A DNA stretch of 64,000 nt. Source: Glycine soja. Taxonomy: Eukaryota; Streptophyta; Magnoliopsida; Fabales; Fabaceae. Numbering within the stretch: the first letter of the stretch is position 1; every line of letters starts with the position of its first letter. The notes beneath the pieces were generated by a model. The model worked only from the letters and a program-made list of their open reading frames with translations. It searched no databases and was not told where the DNA came from. Both the position numbers and the translations under genes were made by a program. Shown here in pieces: positions 48,931 to 58,461 of the stretch. Where the stretch lies: contig NC_041021.1 in NCBI RefSeq assembly GCF_004193775.1, forward strand, positions 18,418,024 through 18,482,023, written 5' to 3'.

Positions 48931-49865
48931 GATCTTATTCACTCAACTTTACTGCTTTTCTTTTTCTTTTTCGATTTTTTTTTTAGAATTTTTTTTTGTA
49001 GCCTAAGAGAAACAACATCATATTCAGCATGTCCAACATTTAACCAATATGCAATGTACATCAAGTATGGCTCAAAATATATCATGAAGCATGGCCAACA
49101 AAACATGTTATCCAAAGAAACAAAAACCCCCACACTTATTCCCAAAACAATTCCAAAGCTCCAAAATTCCTTAAGGATATGGTGATATCATGGTTTTTCA
49201 CTTAAGGCTTGTAGTGAGCTTCAAAAAAAGGAAAGGGAAACAAGGCTCAAAAGGGCTATCAAAGGAATTAAGTCAAGGTAAGTCTATTTGGCTAGAAGCT
49301 TATAAGAACAAAATTGCCTCAATCATATCCAAATATGCATGTGAATTAGGAAGCATCAACAAGAATCAAGCCAAGGCTACTGTGCAAGCAATCAATGGGG
49401 CAAAGCACACCAAATGATTATGATGATGGATGGCTCAAATTCTCACAAAGGTAAACTCATCCCTTTCAAATTGAGCTTTCAAAACTATCATGACATGTAG
49501 AGGAGAATCAAAGATTTCAAGTGACAAAATGTCAAAAACTTTTATTTTCAAAACAATTACCCATTTCTTGAACATATCCTATGATTCAAAGAAAAACATG
49601 TAAAGTCGTACATGCGCACAAAATTGACCCAAAATATTAAACTAAAAATCCGACGAAACTAACAACATTAACAAATTAACACAACTAACAAATTAACAAA
49701 ACCAACAAAACTAGCAAAAACCAAAGAACACTCCCCCCATACTTAAACAACACATTGTCCTCAATGTAGCACAATTAAGAGATTAAAAAGAATTAAATCA
49801 TCAAACAGAATCGGACAAGTGTAATAAAAGCAAGGAAGGAGATAGGAAGAGAAGAACTCCCTAAG

Positions 49866-50380
49866 TCATGGTGGAGGAAGAGTAGGGTGGAATAACGAAG
49901 TCTCTTCCACCACTACGTCCACTAAAGAAGGGTTCGTGAGGAATGGCTTAAGTCGATGGCCGTTGACCTTGAAGCTCTTGTTTGTGGAGTCGCTTTTGAT
50001 CTCAACTGTACCATAAGGAAAAACATTAGTAACAACAAAAGGACCAATCCACTTAGACCTCAACTTACCACTCATGAGTCCAAGCCTAGAATTGTACAAT
50101 AGCACTTTTTGCCCCACCATGAAGTCCTTCTTAACTATCATGCTATCATGGAACTTCTTGGTCTTTTCTTTGTAGAACTTGGCATTCTCGTAGGCTTCTA
50201 GGCGGATTTCATCTAACTCACTCAGTTGCAACTTTCTTTCCTCACCAGCTTGATCCATAGAGAAGTTGCAAGTCTTCACTGCCCAGTAAGCTTTGTGCTC
50301 AATTTCCACTGCAAGATGACATGCCTTTCCAAAGACAACCCGATAAGGAGACATTCCTATGGGTGCTTTGTAGGCAGTCC
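49866..50380 (-). pseudogene. Integrase C-terminal fragment of element H
   Basis: Residues read from 50380 begin TAYKAPIGMSPYRVVFGKAC, then KAYWAVKTCNF, RKLQLSELDEIRLEAYENA, VGQKVLLYNSRL and a chromatin-binding-type SH3-like end (GPFVVTNVFPYGTVEI). These fit the end of an Athila-type integrase. A frame open to 50468 adds 29 residues that come from the D LTR, so they are not part of the protein. The catalytic D-D-E part is missing. Confidence 0.75.
50376..50380. other. Probable target-site duplication of element D, left copy (AGTCC)
   Basis: These are the five bases before the D LTR. The partner copy lies beyond the right end of the window. Confidence 0.55.
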
Positions 50381-52013
50381 TGTCGCAACCTACCCTTTGG
50401 CGGGAGGGCGACGCGAGACTCGCGGGATGCGTGTTCCATGAAAGGAATACGCGCGGAGTCGCCACCAACGTTTATTTGAGGAAAACGTAGGAAAAACCGG
50501 AAAAGACGCGATCTACGAACTTTTAAGTGAAAGGCTCGGGAGTTGTATTTACGCACGGGGAAGGTATTGGCACCCCACACGTCCGTCCCAAGGGACGACA
50601 ACCTTTAATCGAATGTGCAAACATGACTTTGATTTTTTATGTTCCCTTTTTATGTCTTTATATCCTTTATACCCTTTTTATATTTTTACTCTTTTTGTGG
50701 TCGACAAGGGTGTTTCCCTTTGCTCCTACGTATTCCTCAATTGCGATGAGGAAATCAGACCTACGTAGTTCTTTTTTATCAAGTGATTTCTTTTTTACTT
50801 AAGAGGTGATCATTTTAAGGCGTTGGACCTTGAAAATGATCCATTTTACTTAGTAAGAAATTGAAATGACAAACTTCAAAAAAAACTATTTTTATGGACG
50901 AGCTTGACTAGGCGAGTTGATTTTAGCCTTAGTTTCACTTTAGTTATTAGTCAATTCGATTAAGAATGAGAAATCCCAAAGAGAAAACGTCCGATTGATT
51001 TTTCGCTTTATTTTACTAAAAGACGTTTTTTTATTATTATATTATTATTTTACCTCTTTTTTTTATTTCCAACGTGGTTACGGCACGACCGAACGGTCGG
51101 AATTCATTTTAACCGAAGTTAACGGATAATACAATTCAAACGATCAGTGGAAATTTATTTTATTTTTAGGTTAAGCGAGAAATGACTTAAATAAAATGAC
51201 TTAAGCACGTCAAAAAGGGGGTATAAAAAGTAAATGAAACGAGAATAAAAATACACGAAACACAATGTGGACCACCACGGGTACATAGAATGAATCGAAA
51301 AGCTTGGTTCGAGGTACTTACCCGTTGAAGATCGAAGAACGAATGAAGACGTCGAAGAACGGTCGAAACCTTCACGAAATTCCTTATGGAAACGTTTCGG
51401 AAGCGCCTCGGCTTAGATTTTCTTCACGGAAACAATTTTTCCAAGCAAATTCGAAAGAGAGAGAAGTGCCTAAGGGGCTGAACCCTTTTTCACTTCACTT
51501 CTCCCCCTATTTATAGAAAATTGGGGGAGAAGCTTGCCACCCAGCTCGCTCGGGCGAGCAGGGTTGCTTCCTCCAGAAGCAACAACCTTCTGGAGGAATC
51601 TTCTAGAGGGCCCAAGTGGGCCTGGTTGCTATTTGCACCCCCATTTTTACTAAGTACACCCCCCTGCCCTTTTTTTTGGTGATTCTTTTTTCGTAAAGTT
51701 ACGGAAACTTACGAATTTCGTAACGATACTTGTTTTCTTTCCGTAATGTTACGGAACCTTGTGGATTACATAATCATCCCCTTTTTGACTTACGGAATGT
51801 TACGGAACCTCACTAATTGTGCAACGATGCTTCCATTTGATTTCCGGTGTGTCACGGAACCTTACGGATTGTGCATCAATATTTTCTTTTGTTTTCCGGC
51901 ACGTCCCGAAATTTCACAAATTGCCTAATGATGGGTGCCAAGCACCTTACAAGGACCAAACAAAAGTCGCATGTCATCAAGCAAAGGTCCCCGGACGAAA
52001 TTAGGGTATGATA
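50381..52013 (-). mobile_element. 3' LTR of element D
   Basis: It is 1633 bp. The plus strand runs TGTCGCAACC to GGGTATGATA, so the sense start is TATCATACCC, a change in the terminal TG dinucleotide. TATA complement at 51507-51515. The palindrome is slightly altered (GCTCGCTCGGGCGAGC, 51544-51559), and the hairpin is present beyond it. TACGTAGG module at 50698-50776. Confidence 0.85.
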
Positions 52014-52315
52014 GTTGCCCCTCTTTACTTGTCTTTTATTGGAGATAAAAGGAAGTAAAGATAAGACACTAATTTCGTTCCTCTCGGTTGACGAGAGTCG
52101 CGGGTGACCATAAAATTTCCGCATGCAAATGACTCGTTGTTCCCGGGGGAACAAAAGGTGCAGAAGACGATGTCAGTCTCTGCCTACTATCAAGCGTTCT
52201 ATCTTACAGATAGCAAAAGAATGTTTATACGGATAACCATACGGGTATTTCCGCCCGTCAGCGTGACTCAAAAGTCAGTATGACATATCTTGTAAGTGCG
52301 GAAGATGATGTAAAT
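52014..52315 (-). other. Polypurine tract and 3' end of element D
   Basis: Complement of GTTGCCCCTCTTTACT at 52014-52029, then a unique stretch up to the tandem array. It matches A after 15642. Confidence 0.75.
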
Positions 52316-53362
52316 CTCCGCGTGTCAACGGGCTTGTCGGCCGCGATTGACGAAGGGTGCAGAATGACCATAATTTGTCTCCGCATGTCATCGGGCCCGC
52401 CGCCTCTGGATGACAAAAGGGTGCAGAATGACCATAATTTGTCTCTGCGTACCATCGGACACGACTGTGTCTGAATGGCAAAGGGGTGCAGAATGACCAT
52501 AATTTGTCTCCGCATGTCATCGGGCCCGCCGCCTCTGGATGACAAAAGGGTGCAGAATGACCATAATTTGTCTCTGTGTGCCATCGGACACGACTGTGTC
52601 TGAATGGCAAAGGGGTGCGGAATGACCATAATTTTTCTCCGCATGTCATCGGGCCCACCGCCTCTGGATGACAAAAGGGTGCAGAATGACCATAATTTGT
52701 CTCTGCGTGCCATTGGACATGACTGTGTCTGAATGGCAAAGGGGTGCGGAATGACCATAATTTGTCTCCGCATGTCATCGGGCCCGCCGCCTCTGGATGA
52801 CAAAAGGGTGCAGAATGACCATAATTTGTCTCTGCGTGCCATCGGACACGACTGTGTCTAAATGGCAAAGGGGTGCGGAATGACCATAATTTGTCTCCGC
52901 ATGTCATCGGGCCCGCCGCCTATGGATGACAAAAGGGTGCAGAATGACCATAATTTGTCTCTGCGTGCCATCGGACACGACTGTGTCTGAATGGCAAAGG
53001 GGTGCGGAATGACCATAATTTGTCTCCGCATGTCATCGGGCCCGCCGCCTCTGGATGACAAAAGGGTGCAGAATGAACATAATTTGTCTCTGCGTGCCAT
53101 CGGACACGACCGTGTCTGAATGGCAAAGGGGTGCGGAATGACCATAATTTGTCTCCGCATGTCATTGGGCCCGCCGCCTCTGGATGACAAAAGGGTGCAG
53201 AATGACCATAATTTGTCTCTGTGTGCCATCGAACACGACTGTGTCTGAATGGCAAAGGGGTGCGGAATGACCATAATTTGTCTCCGCATGTCATCGGGCC
53301 TGCCGCCTCTGGATGACAAAAGGGTGCAGAATGACCCTAATTTGTCTCTGCATGTCTCATGA
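52316..53362 (-). repeat. Tandem array of 129-bp dimers in the 3' UTR of element D
   Basis: GGGCCC recurs at 52393, 52522, 52651, 52780, 52909, 53038, 53167 and (GGGCCT) 53296, exactly 129 bp apart. Each dimer joins monomer a (GTCATC...GGATGAC) and monomer b (GCCATCGGACACGACTGTGT, ending GAATGGC). Each monomer has its own short inverted repeat. The monomers are related to the 63-bp units of A. Confidence 0.95.
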
Positions 53363-55082
53363 CCTCAGGGTCAGTACGACAGATCTTGTGGGGCGGCCGA
53401 CAAAAGCAAGGCTCTTGCTCCTACGTATCCTCCAATGAGGAACTCAGACCTACGCAGTTCTTGATAACTTGTGAGACTAGAAATAGTCTCAGTTTTTTCT
53501 TTGCTAAAATGCGAACGTGCTTTAGTAAAGAGATAAAACTTCCAACTAATCAGATCAACATATGCTTTTCGGACAAAAACAATGTGTCTATCGGGGAAGG
53601 AGAATCTGCTGATGAAATTTACTCATAACCACAAATGAGATTCTGGATGTTTGGCATTTCATTTCTAAATGACCATTTAGAGGAAACACCGGGTTCGACA
53701 AAAATAGAAGAAATCCACTCAAAGTGTATCAATCTCGTACAGGTAAGTGTTTCATCCTAATTCTGAACCATAGATATGCCATGACTTAACTTTGCAAATC
53801 ATTTCCTATCAAATCAAAGATTACATGCGTGATCATGGATCAATAGGACTTCCCTTGGGAGTGGGTTCTTTTGGTGGGTTTTTCGGCTTTTGAGTTTCTT
53901 GGCTTTTTCCTTTTCTGTTTTTGTTTGACGCGAGGCGAGCAAGTGACCGACGCACAGGATTTTGGTTGGCAATCAAAGGGGGAAGACCACTTCAGGTTGT
54001 GGTTTCCTTTCCTTCCTTTTGTTCATTTGGTGACAATTCTGTATTGTTCAGATATTGTCCGGTCCAAAGACCTTTCTGCACATTTCTTCTGTTTTCTTTC
54101 GATCCTTGATCAGGAGCTTTCTTTCCTTCTTCTTCTTCCTTTTCATTTTTACTTTCTCCCATTCTTTGATTGGGAATTTTCTTTCTTTTCTTTTTGCTTT
54201 CTCTTTGATTGGAAATTTTCCTTTCTTCTCTTTTTTTGCTTTCTCTTTGATTGGAAATTTCCTTCTTTTCTTTTTTGCTTCCGAGGGTAAGGATTGACAT
54301 TCTCACCCTGGGTCAAGGTTTATGGTGAGTCAGGATTTTGGCTCAAGGCTTGTAGAATGGCTAGACATGATACATGTCGGGGTTTGGTTTGGCTCAAGGA
54401 TAAAAGGGATGCCCCACATTATTTCCATGACACAAATGCAAAAATGATGATTTGGAAATTTTATGCAAAACTGGTCATGCATGCACCTATGCGGACACTC
54501 AAGTGTCAAATTTTTATGGTCATGTGATGCTAGGGCTCAGGATTCATTTCCTCTATTTTAAATCAACCCAATGTTTCCAAAATATGTTCTTTTATCAATT
54601 TGTGCATTCATCCGAGTCCATTTCGGGCGTCCGGGAAAAATTTCACAGCATTCACCCTTCAGGTGTACACACACATTTTTCAAAAATTAGTTATGATCAG
54701 TGAATTCTTCAAAGAAAAGTTTGAAGTCATCTCTTTTCAAAAGCATGTCAGTTTTTCAGCTAAACAACTTATTTTCCTTTTTCCTATCTTTTTTCTTACT
54801 TGCTCTCCCTTTTTTATGTTCTTATTTTTATTTTTGTCATGATTTTTGTTTGTTTTATTTTATTATTATTATTATTTTTGAACGATGTTCCTAAATGAAG
54901 AACTCTACACGGTTCCAGAATTTCAAACATCATTGATAGTAATGATATATAAACACTAACGCAACAATCCTAACAAAAATGTATGCGCTGTACAAATGAC
55001 AATCGAAACAACAAAAACAAACATTAGTCTCTCAAGTCAAAACATGAATACGAAAGAAAACATGAATCTGGGGATCTCCCAG
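53363..55082 (-). other. 3' UTR of element D, no gene
   Basis: It matches the UTRs of A and C. TACGTAGG-type module at 53395-53461, polypyrimidine tract with TTTGATTGG repeats at 54100-54290. Short plus-strand frames here are not conserved in A or C. Confidence 0.6.
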
Positions 55083-56333
55083 TCATGTAGCTCCACTCCC
55101 TCCCAAGAAGTCAAGCAAATTGGCCATCTCCTCGTCCTCGTGGGCCTCCTCTCCATCGCCGGGAACTTCCGGGGGCGCCTCTCCTGCTTGGGCCTCGGGC
55201 CAATCCCCGGGCCATGCGACCTCTGCCCTGAACTGGTCTGGAGTAGGGCATGAAAAAGAAGCGAAGCCCTGGCTCTGCATGCTGAGGCTTATCTGGTATA
55301 GACAATCATGGGTCTGCACATGTGCCCGGTGGTTGGCTGCCTGCTGGCGAACCAAATATCGTAAATACTGTTCCATGTCAAATGACCCAGCCGGGCCAGC
55401 CTGATGAGGTGGTGGTGGCGCGCCCGCGGCCTGTGGAGCATCCCCCTGAGCCTGTCTCTGGGTGCAGTACTTCTCAATAAAAGCCCGGGTGATGGGCGGC
55501 CGAATCACCTTGGTAGGTGCCACGGGGACTCCAAACGACTGGCAGAGTCCTGTGATCAGTGCGGGAAATCCAGGGTCCCTGTTGGACTTATCTGGGTCCA
55601 AAAGGTGCCTAGTAGGCGCCATACCTGCAAAAATATAGATGGCATCAGCGATCAACTGAGCCACATGGACGCTCATCCGCGTCAGGATGGCGTACACCAG
55701 CTGACACTTCGGCAGGGGGAGGTAGGAATTATGATCGGTGGGCAAGATGTTGCTGAGCAGCAAAGTCATCCATATCTAAGTCAGGGTGGTCATGTTGGTG
55801 CGCATGATCCGCACCCGCCTTCCGGCAGCAGTCTGGGCAAAATCCTGCCCCGGTATACATAGCAACTGAGCGATAGCCTCCTCATCGAACCCATCAGACC
55901 GGTTCCTCCTCTGGCCATACTTGCACTCATGGCCTTCTTCCAACACTAACGGATATCCCAGGAGCTAGCCGATAGCATCGGCATCAAACGGGATCCACTG
56001 ACCCCTTACCCAGGACCTCATGTCACGCACGCCCTCCTCTGTTGGCCAAGCATTGGCATAAAATTCGAGGACTATTTCTGGACCGAACTTGGCCATGGGG
56101 GTAACTAGTGATGCCCACCGCTGGCGACCTATCTCCTCCTGGAAATCCGTATACTCGTCGTCCCTGAGTTGGACGCGTCGCTCCCGGAGAAATGACCATC
56201 CCTTGATGGCCTCGAAGCGCTGCTGGTGTACGGCGCTCCTAAAGCGGTGACTGTCATACTCAGGAGCGGAACTAGTTCCTTCGGCCGCCTTGTCCTTCCT
56301 GGACCTCTTTGAGGCAAGCTTCCTCGGGGCCAT
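55083..56333 (-). pseudogene. Extra downstream ORF of element D (plant transposon-protein-like), two in-frame stops
   Basis: The ATG at 56333 starts MAPRKLASKRSRKDK, a basic, possibly nuclear-targeting N-terminus. One frame of 416 codons runs to 55083, broken only by TAG at 55965-55967 and TAG at 55776-55778. Recognisable pieces are VLEFYANAWPTEEGVRDMRS and VRGQWIPFDADAI, resembling the domain catalogued as putative plant transposon protein (Transposase_32-like). These are followed by IPGQDFAQTAAGRR, LPLPKCQLVYAILTRMSVHV, FPALITGLCQSFGVPV and an acidic C-terminus (EEAHEDEEMANLLDF). Function is unknown. Fragments persist in C and E. It lies on the sense strand downstream of integrase and appears to have its own promoter and leader intron. 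Both stops look like C-to-T changes of CAG. Confidence 0.7.
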
Positions 56334-56336
56334 TTT

Positions 56337-57542
56337 CTGCGAAGGCAAACATTTGGAAAGTTAGTTTTACCAAGAAATGCTACTCTTAAAACAAAAATGG
56401 CATACAACCTCCTCCAATAAACACAAACATCAATGTAAATTTAGAGCAAACTCATGCACATACTTCCTTACGAACATTCACTCGCACAAGATATTCTTCT
56501 AACTAAGAAAAATGCACCCATGCACAATCAAGGCACCTTCGTTACCTAGATTATTTATATGTACTTCCAAGGTGTATTTGCTACCTACATCACATGCACT
56601 TCCTTGGCTAAATTTACATACATGCATACTCAAAGCATCTTGGCTACCAAAAATTGCACACATGCACATTCTGGTATTTCTAATACCTATGCATATACAA
56701 ACTTTGTGATGAATCTTGGCTATCTACACAATAAGGTGCTACATTTCATGCTTTATTCAAGTGTTTTTACTACCTAAAGCCACATGCAAATTCAAGTATA
56801 TTTCCTTTTGCTGACTAAAATTGTATTCAAATTAAAAGGTATTTTTTGTAATGTATTTTATTTACATAACATGCAATATGTATATATTTTTTTGTGAGAC
56901 ATTTTGACTACCCAAAATTACATGTACATACATTCAAGTATTTTGCTACCACACCCAAAGTGTAAATTGCCAAAGGTATTTTGCTACCTATTCTAAACCT
57001 ACACATTTATGATGAGCAAAATTCCTAAACATCTAGGCATAAGGAAATTATTGTAGCGTGGCTCATAGCTGATTGCCGGCCAAAAAGGGTAACTTTACCC
57101 AATATGCACCCCTCTTGTGTTCTTTTGCATAAAAACTTTGGTTCCTAGGCCTAGGATATATGTGGGGCAATTACTCTAGCCCTTTCGAAACTGAATGCAT
57201 GTCCCAAAAAATAGAAAATATGTGCAAACCAAAATGCTCCATGGGTTGTTTCCCTACAAAAACCACGCGCTAATGCCATTGAGGCATTTCACCGAACACT
57301 TGGTCGGCGCGCGTTTAGGCATTAATAGCAAGAGAACGGGAACAATATGGCATATCCCATTGCTTCAAAATGCATTATAGGCCTAGGGCCATCTCATACA
57401 AACCCCCAATTTGACCCAATCAAGCAAGAAAACAAACCAAAATTGCCCCACATATTTGAGCACATTCCCACAATTTAGAGCACCAAAAGCAGATCAAAAT
57501 ACACCAATGAAAAGCTAGAAAGCTTAAGGATGGAACACTTAC
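56337..57542 (-). other. Predicted 1206-bp leader intron of the extra ORF
   Basis: The donor CAACAA/GTAAGT starts at 57542. The acceptor TTTGCCTTCGCAG ends at 56337, four bases upstream of the ATG. The interval has no open frame and is AT-rich, with repeats of GGTATTTTGCTACC-type sequence at 56560-57000. This is inference from splice-site strength and position. Confidence 0.5.
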
Positions 57543-57691
57543 TTGTTGGTGATGAATAAAAGCGCAAAACGGAATCGAAGAATGCGAAAAGTAGAGACCC
57601 TAGGGGTGCAAACTCGTAAATTCCGTGGCTATGGCTTTTGAAAGGGGGGAAAAGAAGTTTTTGAATGCAAAAACGTCCCCCCCTTCGTCAC

Positions 57692-57749
57692 TTTTATATT
57701 TTGGTGCAGGGGTTGCTCGCCCAGGCGAGCTCAGCTCGCCCAGGCGAGC
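57692..57749 (-). promoter_or_regulatory. Putative promoter of the extra ORF: TATA box and paired palindrome
   Basis: TATAAAA on the minus strand (57698-57692) lies about 150 bp before the predicted donor. Just upstream are two copies of GCTCGCCTGGGCGAGC (57734-57749 and 57715-57730), the same palindrome that precedes the TATA box in the LTRs. Confidence 0.55.
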
Positions 57750-58461
57750 TAACCTGCACTTTTTTTTTTTGAGAGGAACATTAACCATGTCCCCTCCTTC
57801 CTTATGGGTTAGCGTTTTGCCTAACTTGAACTTACTTAAGTTAGAATTAGGCGTTGATTACTTATTTTTTAAAACAAACAAATAGTGAAAGAAAACTGCA
57901 AATACAAAGGATACGGGGCTGCCTTGCAGCGACGTTCTCTGCTTGTTTAGCGCAGAGAAGGGGCGACGATCAGTCGGTCGTGACCCCATCCCCAGTTGCA
58001 TCCGTTCCTAAGTACCTGCATGTAATAAACAACCAGGTATGGCCAATCCTGACCGCGTCGTTGTCTTACCTTGGTTGGTTTCTGCTGTTCATGTTTTGTC
58101 CCCACCCCAGAAGGTAGCTCAAGATGATCATGCCCCTGTTTTACCACAACAATATGCATGCGTATGCGTATGCATGAATGTTTTCAAATGCAGCAAATTT
58201 TAGCGAAAGTTGGTTTAGGTTCAATTTTAATTAAGTGCTTGGGGCATCCCATGAACTGAGCGGAAGGGCTCAGGTGATCACAAATTAATGCAAGGTTTGA
58301 AACCAACGTGAGGACTAAAGCCTCGAATCCACGTTCATTTCTTTGAAAGATTGTAACGAGAGATACAGTAGACGGGGAACCCCTGGGGGAAATCCAGAAA
58401 ACACGTAAAGATAAAGAACATGCAGTGACATCCTTAATTGCCCCAGATTCTAAGCATAATA
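57750..58461 (-). other. Spacer between pol and the extra transcription unit
   Basis: No gene is seen. It includes an 8-bp-arm hairpin, TTCTCTGC/GCAGAGAA (57935-57959), possibly near the end of the pol message. Confidence 0.5.

Larger units (their letters stand above)
48931..50380 (-). mobile_element. Element H: 3' part of an Athila-like Ty3/gypsy element
   Basis: The minus strand carries the integrase C-terminal region (50380-49866), then the motif TTGAGGACAATGTGTTGTTT (about 49740-49765), which follows integrase in Athila-type elements, then non-coding AT-rich sequence. Element D inserted at 50381 and removed contact with the rest. The left limit is approximate. Confidence 0.65.

Noticed and set aside
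50381..50468. First 29 residues of the integrase-type frame ending at 49866
   Set aside because: They are encoded by the D LTR. The fusion is an accident of the insertion.
52258..53319. Three long minus-strand frames (153-210 codons) over the 129-bp array of D
   Set aside because: 129 is a multiple of three, so several frames stay open at once. Overlapping frames with repeated peptides argue against coding.
55120..55862. Plus-strand frames of 94 and 152 codons antisense to the extra ORF of D
   Set aside because: They are GC-rich shadows of the minus-strand ORF, whose protein is conserved in C and E.
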